From: a virus
Virus record (IMG/VR): IMGVR_UViG_3300006108_000063
Location: 1 to 23,732 of that record
Direction: 5' to 3' (one strand)
Length of the DNA stretch: 23,732 nt
The translations under genes were made by a program, and so were the position numbers. Shown piece after piece: positions 6,913-14,495 of the stretch (position 1 is the first letter of the stretch; each line of letters begins with the position of its first letter). Below the pieces are notes generated by a model that searched no databases, was not told the DNA's origin, and worked only from the letters and a program-made list of their open reading frames with translations.

Positions 6913-9900
6913 TTAAGCGTTCTTTGGAGTTGACAGGTCGCGGATAAGAGAGATGCGAGCTTCAGCACCCTTTCTATGTCCGGCTTCTGGTTCGTTACCA
7001 GTCTTGGAAGGTTCCGACATCTTTTTGACAAGTTGGCGGCGAGCTTCTGCTTCCTTCTGACGCTTAGCAGCGCCACGATCCTTCATCAGCTTGTTGAGGA
7101 AAGGAATGTCCTTTTCGTCAGCTGGTGAAAGTGAGAAGGAACCAAACTTCAGTTCTTCTTCCACTGGTTCTGGTGCGTAGATGGCCTTAGCCTCATCGCG
7201 CATATACTCTGGGTGCTTGTTCATGATGTGCATCATCTGCTGCCAGTCAAGCTTTTCAAAGTCATGCTTGCCAAAGTCCTTAGCCGCATGGTCGGAAGCC
7301 ATCTTGTAGTTGATGTACTTGTCCATGATGGCTGGAGTCAGCTGCGAGAAGTACTCAACGCCATGACGCTGAGCAAGCTTGGTCAGAACATCCCAGGGTG
7401 TCTGCTCGGTGCCTTCATTAAGAGCATCTAGCGCGCTACCAATCAGGAGCTCTGGGTGTGACTCGATGACCTGCTGCATTTGAGAAGGTGAAAGGGTCCA
7501 GAAGCGCTTTACACTTTCGACAGTGATGTCCTTCGTAGAGACGCTGCACTTGTCCTTCTTGCCGTTGGCGCCAGTGTATTCCATCTCGCACTCAGTGCCA
7601 TCGTCGTTGCACCAAACAACCTTGCCCTTGTGACCAGACATGTTGTGCTTTGGGTTAGAGATGCGGATCATCTTACCCATGAGCGACTTGGCTTCTGTAA
7701 GACCACCGAACATCGACTCGGTAACCTCGTTAGCAGCCTTGAAGTCTACAAGGTTGGCAGCGTCGATAGCGGAAAGACGCGAGAAGGTTTCTGCACCCAT
7801 CGCGCGAGCAGCATCATTGAGAACTGCCCAAGCAGCTGCATTTTCCTTAACACCCTTGACAGTTCTTTCGTAGGTGTTGAAGTCCTTACCTTGCTTCTTC
7901 AGACGCTGAGCGTGCTGATGGCGTTCGTTGCGAGTCTTGTACCACGTCGTGTTGCCGCGTTCCCACTCGCCCTTGTCGTTGTAGGATCCAGCATCCTTTT
8001 CAGAGATGCCCCACTCAGTGCGCTCATCGGCTTCTTCTACCTTCTTGACGTAAGGCGCGACGATAGGAACGACTTCAGCATCGATGACGCTTGGGTAGAA
8101 GGCGCCCTTGTCAGTCTCGACACGGCCCGTGCTGCCTGGGTGGCGACCTGGCCACCAGCCCATGACCTTTACCTTTTCGCCGCGGAAGTTCTTTACGGTC
8201 TGACCGACCTTAATCTCTTCACCAGTGATCTTGCTGACCAGCTTGTGGGTCTTGGTAAAGTCCTCGGTGACCTTTGCGTTCTTCTTCGGCCAGGTTTCTG
8301 CAACGTGATAGGCGTTGTCAAGATCTTCGGTGTGGTGATTAGACGTATGCTCACCATTCTTAAACAGCTTTACCTGGTATTCGCCAGACTCAGAATCCTT
8401 ATAGACCTTTGCCATAGCGTTACCGACAGTAACCGTCTTAAGCAGGCTAAGACCTTCTGGCAGGATTTCTTCTGCCATTGCTTTTGGTTCCTCTGCCTTG
8501 GCTGCATCAAGTTCCTTAGCCGAGCGATTGACGCGAGCGATTCTTTCCTTAGACATCATCATCTCTTCGCCGCTTGGCTTTATGATCTTGTAGTGAGTGC
8601 TGGTGTGGCCGTCTGTGGCGATCTTGTAACGCGCTGGAGCCTTTGGATTGGTTACACGAACCATCGAGCCAGGCTTAAGGAAGCCGCCCTTGTCTGGGTT
8701 CTGCTTTGCTTCGTGCATGTCCTCTGCAGTCGAAAGGTTGGCTGCTAGACCCATAACGGTTCTCTTACCAAACTTGCCGTCTTTTTCAAGCTCTACGTGG
8801 GCACGACCTACGTCGTCGATCTGAAGAAGCTTGCCAACGTATCCAGCGCCCCCCTTGACACCAAAGCCAATATGAACTCTGTCACCTGGCTTAAATGACT
8901 TTTTCGACTCTTCAACGGCCTTAGGAGCATTCATAAGATCGTTCAGCGCTGCCTTGTGAGCGTAGTATTCTTCACCAAACTTCTTGGCTTTCTTCTTGTA
9001 CGCCTGGCGCTCTTGGAAGCTTCTAACAGAACCAGCGTTGAAGTCCATGGCACTTTCCATGTGCTCGCAGTACTTCATCATTGCTCTGTGGTAGCCGCGC
9101 ATGTCACCAGCGCGCTTGAGACGGTTGGCCTGCAGCTTCATGTCTGAGCCAGCGCTTTCTTCAAGCGACTCTCTAGTTTCCATGTCCATCATGATCTTGC
9201 CGTTCTTAAGCATTCTCTTGATTTCATTGCCAGAGCACTTTACGGAAACTGTTCTATCTGGCCAAATGACGTTGTATGCATCATGCCCGGTCTTCTTGAC
9301 CGTAACACGACCATAGCTGCCATCATCCTTTTGCATGGTGTAGCGGCCGCTGTAGTGATCTTCGTCTTCATCATCAGCGTCGTGGGATTCGGTAAGCTTG
9401 AAGTGCTTCTTGAAAGAATCGTAGTCGTTGATCTTTTCGTCGTAGACTGGATCCATCAGAGCATCGAAGCCATCTGGGTACTGAAGGAATGCATCCTTCC
9501 ATGCCTTCTTAAAGGCAGCGACGTCGTCATCTTCAAGAGGATTGCGCAGCATCTTGTAAGCTGCAGTCATTTCCTTCTTGACCTTGTCAGACATCGTCTT
9601 GTCACCCAGCATCTTGCGATATGCGGATGCGAGAATCTTGTTCGCCTTGTAGCAAGCGCTCTCAGCGTTAACGCTTTCAGCGAGGGTGCCCCAGTTCTGC
9701 TTCACGTGATCTATTGCCTCCTGGGCATCATAAAATGGGCCTTCGATTTCAACCGAGCGACCATAGTCCTTGTGGATCCAGCGCATGATGTCTTCTGGAG
9801 AAAGGTATGACATGTAGGTCTGGCCCCAGCGATACTCAGGCTTTCCTTTGAAAGTCTTCTCGTGCCACTTGCCGCCGTGTTCCTTGCTGATCATGCCGAT

Positions 9901-10401
9901 CCAGCTGCGCTCTTCATCGCTGTCATAGAACGCGACGTAGAACTTGTTGTGCTCTTCAGCACCTTCACCTTCATCCTCGTCGAAGTCTCTTTCAACTTCA
10001 GAGACGTCAGATGAGTGGAAAGAGTGTTCGCCACCGGAGTGAAGCTTGACAACTACGAAACGCTTGTCCTTGCCAAAGTGGGTGATTTCACCGGTCTCGC
10101 CCTTAAAGCTTACGTCGCCCGTGATCTCAACAGGGTCACCAACTTCTAGGTGCTCGGCCTTTCTACGATTTGCATCGTCCATTTCAGAAGCCTCGGTTAC
10201 TGATTTCTTGCGGAGGCTTTGCTTCAAGGTCTTGTCACCATCTGTGACAACCTGCATAGCTCCGCCATTGCCCTTGCGAAGGACGCCACCGCGCTTTACC
10301 AAAGTTTCATTGTCCCTGTTGATGTCTGCATCAGTCACTGGCTCGTAGATGCCTCGTGCTTCAGTGACGCTGGTTGAAAGAAGTTCTTGAGTAAGTTTCA
10401 T
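6913..10401 (-). CDS. Giant modular protein, candidate head-internal polyprotein
   Basis: The protein has 1162 residues from ATG 10401. A TTG twelve bases upstream is possible, but it would bury the leader. The leader reads MKLTQELLSTSVTE/A and looks like a gp21-type capsid-targeting peptide. At least five small SH3/KOW-like beta modules are visible: EVGDPVEI (86), KPGDRVHI (504), KPGSMVRV (576), KVGQTVKN (731) and GKMIRISN (909). Helical Lys/Glu-rich segments alternate with them. Glu followed by Ala or Ser with a hydrophobic residue at P3 recurs near module boundaries: after 14, 70, 242, 338, 415, 498, 564, 790, 895, 903 and 980. Two ~35-residue segments (around 857-890 and 1003-1038) look like repeats. 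The C-terminus reads SLIRDLS, like the leaders of neighbouring proteins. I infer a packaged core protein cut by the prohead protease. A late-promoter box lies 24 bases upstream. No enzyme motif was seen. Confidence 0.85.
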   Translation of the reverse strand: MKLTQELLSTSVTEARGIYEPVTDADINRDNETLVKRGGVLRKGNGGAMQVVTDGDKTLKQSLRKKSVTEASEMDDANRRKAEHLEVGDPVEITGDVSFKGETGEITHFGKDKRFVVVKLHSGGEHSFHSSDVSEVERDFDEDEGEGAEEHNKFYVAFYDSDEERSWIGMISKEHGGKWHEKTFKGKPEYRWGQTYMSYLSPEDIMRWIHKDYGRSVEIEGPFYDAQEAIDHVKQNWGTLAESVNAESACYKANKILASAYRKMLGDKTMSDKVKKEMTAAYKMLRNPLEDDDVAAFKKAWKDAFLQYPDGFDALMDPVYDEKINDYDSFKKHFKLTESHDADDEDEDHYSGRYTMQKDDGSYGRVTVKKTGHDAYNVIWPDRTVSVKCSGNEIKRMLKNGKIMMDMETRESLEESAGSDMKLQANRLKRAGDMRGYHRAMMKYCEHMESAMDFNAGSVRSFQERQAYKKKAKKFGEEYYAHKAALNDLMNAPKAVEESKKSFKPGDRVHIGFGVKGGAGYVGKLLQIDDVGRAHVELEKDGKFGKRTVMGLAANLSTAEDMHEAKQNPDKGGFLKPGSMVRVTNPKAPARYKIATDGHTSTHYKIIKPSGEEMMMSKERIARVNRSAKELDAAKAEEPKAMAEEILPEGLSLLKTVTVGNAMAKVYKDSESGEYQVKLFKNGEHTSNHHTEDLDNAYHVAETWPKKNAKVTEDFTKTHKLVSKITGEEIKVGQTVKNFRGEKVKVMGWWPGRHPGSTGRVETDKGAFYPSVIDAEVVPIVAPYVKKVEEADERTEWGISEKDAGSYNDKGEWERGNTTWYKTRNERHQHAQRLKKQGKDFNTYERTVKGVKENAAAWAVLNDAARAMGAETFSRLSAIDAANLVDFKAANEVTESMFGGLTEAKSLMGKMIRISNPKHNMSGHKGKVVWCNDDGTECEMEYTGANGKKDKCSVSTKDITVESVKRFWTLSPSQMQQVIESHPELLIGSALDALNEGTEQTPWDVLTKLAQRHGVEYFSQLTPAIMDKYINYKMASDHAAKDFGKHDFEKLDWQQMMHIMNKHPEYMRDEAKAIYAPEPVEEELKFGSFSLSPADEKDIPFLNKLMKDRGAAKRQKEAEARRQLVKKMSEPSKTGNEPEAGHRKGAEARISLIRDLSTPKNA

Positions 10402-10424
10402 GGTGGGCCCCAATATCGATTAGT

Positions 10425-10432
10425 TATTTATT
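10425..10432 (-). promoter_or_regulatory. Late-promoter-like box AATAAATA upstream of the 1162-residue gene
   Basis: AATAAATA on the minus strand, 24 bases before ATG 10401, in the gap just after the acetyltransferase stop. It would give the internal-protein block its own late transcript. Confidence 0.55.
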
Positions 10433-10831
10433 CTAAGCGCTGTGATCTTTCTGAGACCAGAACTTCTTTCCAAGAGATGTCTGCTTGCTTGAGCGCTGGA
10501 TGTCGTTTCCGAGCTCTCTGGCGAACTTGTACATCTCAGTTGCGATGCCCTGGCGACGGTGCTTCTCGTTCACCACCAGATCAAGGGCTTCAAGCTTGTC
10601 GTTATTCTCGAAGAAGTTAACCCAGCCAACCATCGACCCGCCTGGACGAGTATGAACCTCAATGCGGAACTGGTGGCTCTTGTACTTGTTCTCATTCGAC
10701 AGCTTGATCCATCCGGCCTTGGCAACGAGAACGTACTTGCCATCAAGGATGGTCTTCCTCTTCTCATAGCCCTTCCAGAAAAGGTCATCGTTAACCTTTT
10801 CCGCCAGCAGATATTCTTTGAACGTCATCAT
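10433..10831 (-). CDS. GNAT-family N-acetyltransferase with capsid-targeting-like leader
   Basis: The product has 132 residues from ATG 10831, which overlaps the upstream lipoprotein stop (ATGA). ATG 10828 is an equal choice, and a TTG at 10858 would add nine residues. The core of a GNAT fold is visible: GSMVGWVNFF (strand), then LDLVVNEKHRRQGIATEM with the acetyl-CoA pyrophosphate loop RRQGIA (92-97) and the following helix. The family transfers acetyl groups from acetyl-CoA to amines; the acceptor cannot be predicted. The N-terminus MMTFKEYLLAE closely resembles the leaders MRFKEFLAEA and MTFKDFLAE found elsewhere in this window, so the enzyme may be packaged and injected. Lys rather than Ala/Ser follows the Glu, so cleavage is less certain. 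Confidence 0.8.
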   Translation of the reverse strand: MMTFKEYLLAEKVNDDLFWKGYEKRKTILDGKYVLVAKAGWIKLSNENKYKSHQFRIEVHTRPGGSMVGWVNFFENNDKLEALDLVVNEKHRRQGIATEMYKFARELGNDIQRSSKQTSLGKKFWSQKDHSA

Positions 10832-11184
10832 TCGTGAGTAGCTCCGAAGCAGTGCCAAGCTTCATGGCCAAAGACCTGAAGACGATCAGTATCGTCGAAG
10901 CTGCTTGGTCTAACCGTATAGACTTCACAGATGTGAATATTGCCCGGCTTGCTTCTAGCACATCCATTGTAGTCAGCGCCATCACCACCGTCATGGGTGC
11001 CAAAGCCCTTACAGACGCTATCAATCTCTGTTGGGCTAACCCAGTGAGTTTCGATAGTCATCGTGTTCCACTTGTCTTGGCTCGTGGTGGTGTAGTTTAC
11101 GCCTACGTTGGTGTTGCTTGACTTGCCACACGATACGACAGTCAGGGCAAGCATTGCAACTGCAACTACTAGAAGCTTACGCAT
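10828..11184 (-). CDS. Lipoprotein ending in a metzincin-like HExxHxxGxxH zinc motif
   Basis: The 118-residue protein starts at ATG 11184, one base after the small terminase stop. A signal peptide with RK charges, a hydrophobic core and the lipobox VVSC (Cys19) predicts a lipid-anchored envelope protein. Gly at +2 would favour the outer membrane in enteric bacteria. The C-terminus carries HEAWHCFGATHE (107-118), which fits the metzincin signature HExxHxxGxxH exactly. The chain stops one residue later, so the Met-turn that metzincins need is missing. Four further Cys residues (SVCK, NGCA, HICE, HCFG) could form disulfides in the periplasm. It may be a zinc-binding lysis, entry-exclusion or envelope factor. 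Protease activity is uncertain given the truncated catalytic domain. Confidence 0.8.
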   Translation of the reverse strand: MRKLLVVAVAMLALTVVSCGKSSNTNVGVNYTTTSQDKWNTMTIETHWVSPTEIDSVCKGFGTHDGGDGADYNGCARSKPGNIHICEVYTVRPSSFDDTDRLQVFGHEAWHCFGATHE

Positions 11185-11185
11185 G

Positions 11186-11653
11186 TTAGACCTTCTTATT
11201 CTCGCCGTCGATGGTGATCATCTTGAGAATCTCTTCACGGCTAGCGATGACTACGTTGGTTGTGCTCTTGCCGCCGCCTTGGTTGGCATAAGGAACGAAA
11301 GACTGGTTTGCTCTCTTACGATCGACCTTAACCTTGGCGCGGCTGTTTGCTGCAGCCAGTGCTATATTTAGGAACCCAGCTGCAACTTCAGCATTTCTGG
11401 CTGCAAACTTTGGTTCGATAACTTCGATGAAGGAGGTCTGGGTTTGGAATGCTTCCATAGCCGCGTCATAGACTTCGTCGATGCGCTTTTCAACAAGGAT
11501 GTCATCCTCGTCTTTGATGTCTGGCGGCATGTCTTCAGGATTCATCGGTGCGGTCGGACGTGGTGCGTCCGTCATCGCGTACTCGTTCTCAATATCCAAA
11601 TCACTACCGCCTTCAATGTTGAAGACGCTGTCTAGTGGGTGCTTGAAGCTCAT
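11186..11653 (-). CDS. Probable small terminase subunit (gp16-like)
   Basis: The 155-residue protein starts at ATG 11653, overlapping the stop of the second gp4-like gene by 4 bases. The N-terminus is acidic (DSVFNIEGGSDLDIENEY, then PPDIKDEDD). A central helical pair around DEVYDAAMEAFQTQTSF and ARNAEVAAGFLNIALAAANS follows. This layout (acidic head, coiled-coil helical centre, small C-terminal part) and the length resemble T4 gp16, which recognises concatemeric DNA and stimulates gp17. The call also rests on position beside head-completion genes. Unusually, about 8.6 kb of other genes separates it from terL. Confidence 0.6.
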   Translation of the reverse strand: MSFKHPLDSVFNIEGGSDLDIENEYAMTDAPRPTAPMNPEDMPPDIKDEDDILVEKRIDEVYDAAMEAFQTQTSFIEVIEPKFAARNAEVAAGFLNIALAAANSRAKVKVDRKRANQSFVPYANQGGGKSTTNVVIASREEILKMITIDGENKKV

Positions 11654-12129
11654 TTCCTCGTTCCTTGCGTGCTCTTAGTCCCGCGAGTTGTCCTTGCTCT
11701 TTTAGGAGTCTTGGTCACCTTGCGTCTGAACAGCTGATTCTCTGTGATCACTCGAAAGCGAGCACCGATAGATTTGGCGAAGCGATCAGCTGCTGCCCAC
11801 TTTGCCATGTTCTTGATAAGGCTAAGCTTATCGTAAGTTGACTTTGCGTTTTCTGCCAGCGATTCTTTAAGAGGCTTAATCTCCAGAATCTCAATACTGT
11901 TGTCTGTGTACTGCACCAAGAAGTCTGGCCAGTACTGGTGAACCTTCTTGTCAAGTGGATTGACGTATGAGATATTTAGAGTTTTCGGCTCGCTAATCCA
12001 CCGGGCGACCATACTTGAGTTGTCGAGAGCTTGCATGTACATGAGCTCCCACTTAGAACGAGCAACAACGCGGCGAGCATCGCCTGCATACTTAGCAACG
12101 TTCTTAACGGTGTAGCGATACTCAGCCAT
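11650..12129 (-). CDS. gp4: Head-completion nuclease, gp4-like (copy B)
   Basis: The 159-residue product has a PD-(D/E)xK nuclease plan like T4 gp4: ARSKWE with Glu, then KVHQYWPDFLVQY with the catalytic Asp, and EILEIKPLKE with the E-x-K pair. The C-terminal half has AKWAAADRFAKSIGARFRV and ITENQLF, as in gp4 proteins. In T4, gp4 acts in head completion before tail joining. It starts at ATG 12129, overlapping the upstream copy by 8 bases. The tail is basic and Lys/Arg/Thr-rich. It differs from copy A in having Ile-Ser-Glu-Pro where A has Gly-Ser-Glu-Glu, but its active-site residues remain, so both copies could be active. Confidence 0.85.
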   Translation of the reverse strand: MAEYRYTVKNVAKYAGDARRVVARSKWELMYMQALDNSSMVARWISEPKTLNISYVNPLDKKVHQYWPDFLVQYTDNSIEILEIKPLKESLAENAKSTYDKLSLIKNMAKWAAADRFAKSIGARFRVITENQLFRRKVTKTPKRARTTRGTKSTQGTRK

Positions 12130-12586
12130 CTACTTTCTTCTTTCTTGATTTCTTAGGCTGCTTTACGCCTTGGTAGAATATGGACTGCTCTGTAATAACT
12201 CGAAACTTCATGCCGTAGTTTTCACACCAGATCGCTGCTGCCTTCCACTTGGCTTCATTGACTTCAAGTGCTGCCTTGGAACGATCACTTTTAGCATGTG
12301 CTGCTTCACTTTCATGGAGCGGCTTTACCTCAACGATCTCCTTAAGGACGTTGCCATTGGCATCACGATACTCAACGAAGAAGTCTGGGTGGTACTGGTG
12401 GACCTTGTGATCTACTGGGCTGAAGTATGGAATGACGACCTCTTCACTTCCCCACCTGATGACTGCGGGGGTAAGGTCCATCCACTTCATCACCGTGACC
12501 TCCCACCGGGAACGGGCAAAGATTTTGCTGACATCCCCTACATACTTGTCGGGGTTCTTGGGTATGAAGCGGCCTCTGAATGCCAT
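12122..12586 (-). CDS. gp4: Head-completion nuclease, gp4-like (copy A)
   Basis: The 154-residue product is the closer match to T4 gp4. It begins MAFRGRFIPKNPDKYVGD, comparable to the T4 start that also reads PKN-x-x-KY-x-GD. It continues ARSRWEVTVMKW, WGSEEVVIPYFSP, YHPDFFVEY and EIVEVKPLHE, giving the Asp and E-x-K residues of a PD-(D/E)xK nuclease. AKWKAAAIWCENYGMKFRV and ITEQSIF complete the fold. It starts at ATG 12586, two bases after the stop of the upstream structural gene. The two gp4-like genes are tandem paralogues, whereas T4 has one. Confidence 0.9.
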   Translation of the reverse strand: MAFRGRFIPKNPDKYVGDVSKIFARSRWEVTVMKWMDLTPAVIRWGSEEVVIPYFSPVDHKVHQYHPDFFVEYRDANGNVLKEIVEVKPLHESEAAHAKSDRSKAALEVNEAKWKAAAIWCENYGMKFRVITEQSIFYQGVKQPKKSRKKKVDG

Positions 12587-12587
12587 A

Positions 12588-13958
12588 TTAACCGAATAGG
12601 CTGGAGGTTACGTCTGAGACGGTTGATGCTGCAGAATCTGTAAAGTCACCGACTGCGTCAGAGACCTGTGACATAGCCCCGCCGCCAGCGCTGTCGTCGG
12701 ACAAGAATGGAAGAGTTGGAGGAGTGATCGCTGACCCAATGCCGCCACCAAGAGCAGCAAGAGTTCGTGATGCGTTCGTTCCAAAGGCGGTCGTTAGCTG
12801 AGACGTGACATCACCAAGGGCACCGCCAGGGCTTAGTGACATGAAGCTCTTAGGAATGGCACTGGCGAAGTCCATCGATGGCATTCGCAGGCCTTGAGCT
12901 GCAATGCTGTTCGTGAACTGCGAGATTCCATTACCACCGAATCCGCCAGAAGCAGCAAGACCAGATGCGCCAGTGGAGCTACCGCCACCGGACAGAATGT
13001 CGTTGGTCTCCATGAAGCCAGATGATGGTCTGTCGATGGAATCTGCAATCTCACCGGTCTTGATGTAGAGCGCGTCGAAGTCGAAGCCGCACGAGATAAA
13101 GTTTGGAGCGGTACCACCTTCGTGGTCTTGCTCATCGATCGTGAAGTTCGTAAGACGTGGATTGGTGAAGATGTACGAGTTGACCTTAATCGCTTGGCGG
13201 ATTTGAGCACCCACCAGAGCGTTGTTGGAGCGGTCAAGGTAGTACTGCTCAATGGTCATTGAGTTTAGAATGCCGCGGGATGATCCGTGAGGACCAATAG
13301 GAGCTCTCATCGAGGTGTCTGGAGTAGATGGATCGCTTGAGAAAGCAAAGCCATGGTCTTCAAGAGCGTAGTTAGATGTCCAAGACTGGCGGGACAGTGG
13401 AACCAAGATCTGAAGATAGGTGTTTACGAACTTGACTGCATTGTTCGCTACGTCATCAAAGAACTTGAAGTTAAGCTCTTCGTGCTTAATCTTCGTCAGT
13501 ACCTTCGTTCTGAAGTTGTACATGTTGACTTCGTCATACTCGAAGGTATACTTGGGAAGATCAATCTGCTTAATGACGTAGGTAAGGTCACGACTTAGAA
13601 CGTTCCCAACATCTACTCCCAGTGCTTGCGCCATCTGCGCGGCTTCTGGATAGAAGCTGAAGCTGACCTTGAAGAGGAACTTTTGCTTTGGGTCGTAACC
13701 ACCGATGCCGGAGGCAATCGCGGATGCGTATGGAGTTACGTTCCAATCGCGAGATGCACCGTCGGGACCGCTGCTGTATGGGCTTCCGTTACCGAAGCTA
13801 CCAAGATTAGAACCAGGAGCAAGAGTTCCAAATGCGGCCGATTCGATAGTTGCTGCAAGGGTGCCAGGCAGTTGACTGCTAACAGCAGCACCGAAGGCCT
13901 TGAAGGCTTGTGCCTCAAGGTTAATCCCTGTAGAAGATAGAAGTCCAGAAATATCCAT
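12588..13958 (-). CDS. Structural protein, possibly tube/baseplate (gp48/gp54 type)
   Basis: The 456-residue protein starts at ATG 13958 with AGGAA upstream, and a late-promoter box lies about 31 bases before it. The N-terminus (1-85) is Gly/Ala/Ser-rich. The centre from KQKFLFKVSFSFYPEA through YVIKQIDLPKYTFEYDEV and YNFRTKVLTKIKHEELNF looks like a tail-tube-like beta barrel, the fold also used by T4 gp48 and gp54. A second beta section contains NFISCGFDFDALYIKTG. About 140 C-terminal residues are Gly/Ser/Ala-rich and low in complexity. Its position after the tube genes fits a tube-cap, tube-initiator or tape-associated role. I could not assign it to one T4 gene. Confidence 0.65.
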   Translation of the reverse strand: MDISGLLSSTGINLEAQAFKAFGAAVSSQLPGTLAATIESAAFGTLAPGSNLGSFGNGSPYSSGPDGASRDWNVTPYASAIASGIGGYDPKQKFLFKVSFSFYPEAAQMAQALGVDVGNVLSRDLTYVIKQIDLPKYTFEYDEVNMYNFRTKVLTKIKHEELNFKFFDDVANNAVKFVNTYLQILVPLSRQSWTSNYALEDHGFAFSSDPSTPDTSMRAPIGPHGSSRGILNSMTIEQYYLDRSNNALVGAQIRQAIKVNSYIFTNPRLTNFTIDEQDHEGGTAPNFISCGFDFDALYIKTGEIADSIDRPSSGFMETNDILSGGGSSTGASGLAASGGFGGNGISQFTNSIAAQGLRMPSMDFASAIPKSFMSLSPGGALGDVTSQLTTAFGTNASRTLAALGGGIGSAITPPTLPFLSDDSAGGGAMSQVSDAVGDFTDSAASTVSDVTSSLFG

Positions 13959-13988
13959 TGCAGTTCCTGCGGTGCTACACCAACAGAC

Positions 13989-13996
13989 TATTTATT
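13989..13996 (-). promoter_or_regulatory. Late-promoter-like box AATAAATA upstream of the 456-residue gene
   Basis: AATAAATA on the minus strand, just downstream of a terminator and about 31 bases before the next start codon. The terminator-promoter pair marks a transcription-unit boundary. Confidence 0.6.
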
Positions 13997-14013
13997 GACA
14001 ACCTGTAGGTACA

Positions 14014-14040
14014 GAAAAGGGCTCCCATTAAGGAGCCCTA
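14014..14040 (-). terminator. Rho-independent terminator after the Ig-like gene
   Basis: On the minus strand GGGCTCC (14038-14032) pairs with GGAGCCC (14025-14019) around a 6-base loop, with an extra closing A-T pair, followed by TTTT. It lies 31 bases after the stop of the Ig-like gene and before the next late promoter. Confidence 0.85.
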
Positions 14041-14070
14041 ATCATTGACCGTCTATTTGATATTCAGGTG

Positions 14071-14478
14071 TTATGCAACAACTGGACCGATGATGTTGGA
14101 CGTCTTAGTCTCAACGCCAACAGAGTTGGTTGCTGTTTCGACGCAAGCAATGCCCTTGCCGATGTCAGATGCTTGAAGAGTGTAGGTAAGACCGGTTGCA
14201 CCAGCAATATTGCCAGAGTCATTGCGCCACTGATGGGTAATGACTGGAGCTGGAGTACCAGTCCAAGTACCTGGGGTTACCGTTGCCATACCTGTGCCGG
14301 CAACCGAAAGGCTGGAAGCTGCGATGTGTGGTAGTACGGTGTTGCTTGGCTTTACTGGTTCTACGCCGGTTGCCCAGTCGACCTTCCAGTCTGCCTTCGC
14401 GTCTTCTTTCCAGTCGATCTTGAAGTCATCCTTGGTTCCAGTGATAGTCGTATACAAAACAGTAATCGAAGTAGTCAT
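14071..14478 (-). CDS. Ig-like domain virion protein, probable decoration or tail surface protein
   Basis: The 135-residue protein starts at ATG 14478 with GGGGA upstream, shortly after the tail tube gene. Residues 15-35 hold a short tandem repeat of the type D-x-K-x-DWK (FKIDWKEDAKADWKVDW). The remaining about 90 residues form one bacterial Ig-like module: VTPGTWTGTPAP, a core Trp in ITHQWRN, YTLQASDIGKG and CVETATNSVG. Such modules decorate phage capsids and tails and bind carbohydrates weakly. The last gene of the unit, it is followed by the only strong terminator seen. Which virion part carries it cannot be told. Confidence 0.75.
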   Translation of the reverse strand: MTTSITVLYTTITGTKDDFKIDWKEDAKADWKVDWATGVEPVKPSNTVLPHIAASSLSVAGTGMATVTPGTWTGTPAPVITHQWRNDSGNIAGATGLTYTLQASDIGKGIACVETATNSVGVETKTSNIIGPVVA

Positions 14479-14495
14479 GACGTCCCCATTTGAAA

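Noticed and set aside
7630-8748. A 372-codon open frame on the plus strand opposite the 1162-residue gene
   Set aside because: It mirrors the codon bias of the minus-strand gene, has no ribosome site, and its product is hydrophobic and Cys/Leu/Val-rich without recognisable motifs.
10402-10413. TTG 10413 as start of the 1162-residue protein
   Set aside because: It adds MGPT before a leader that matches the other genes when started at ATG 10401.
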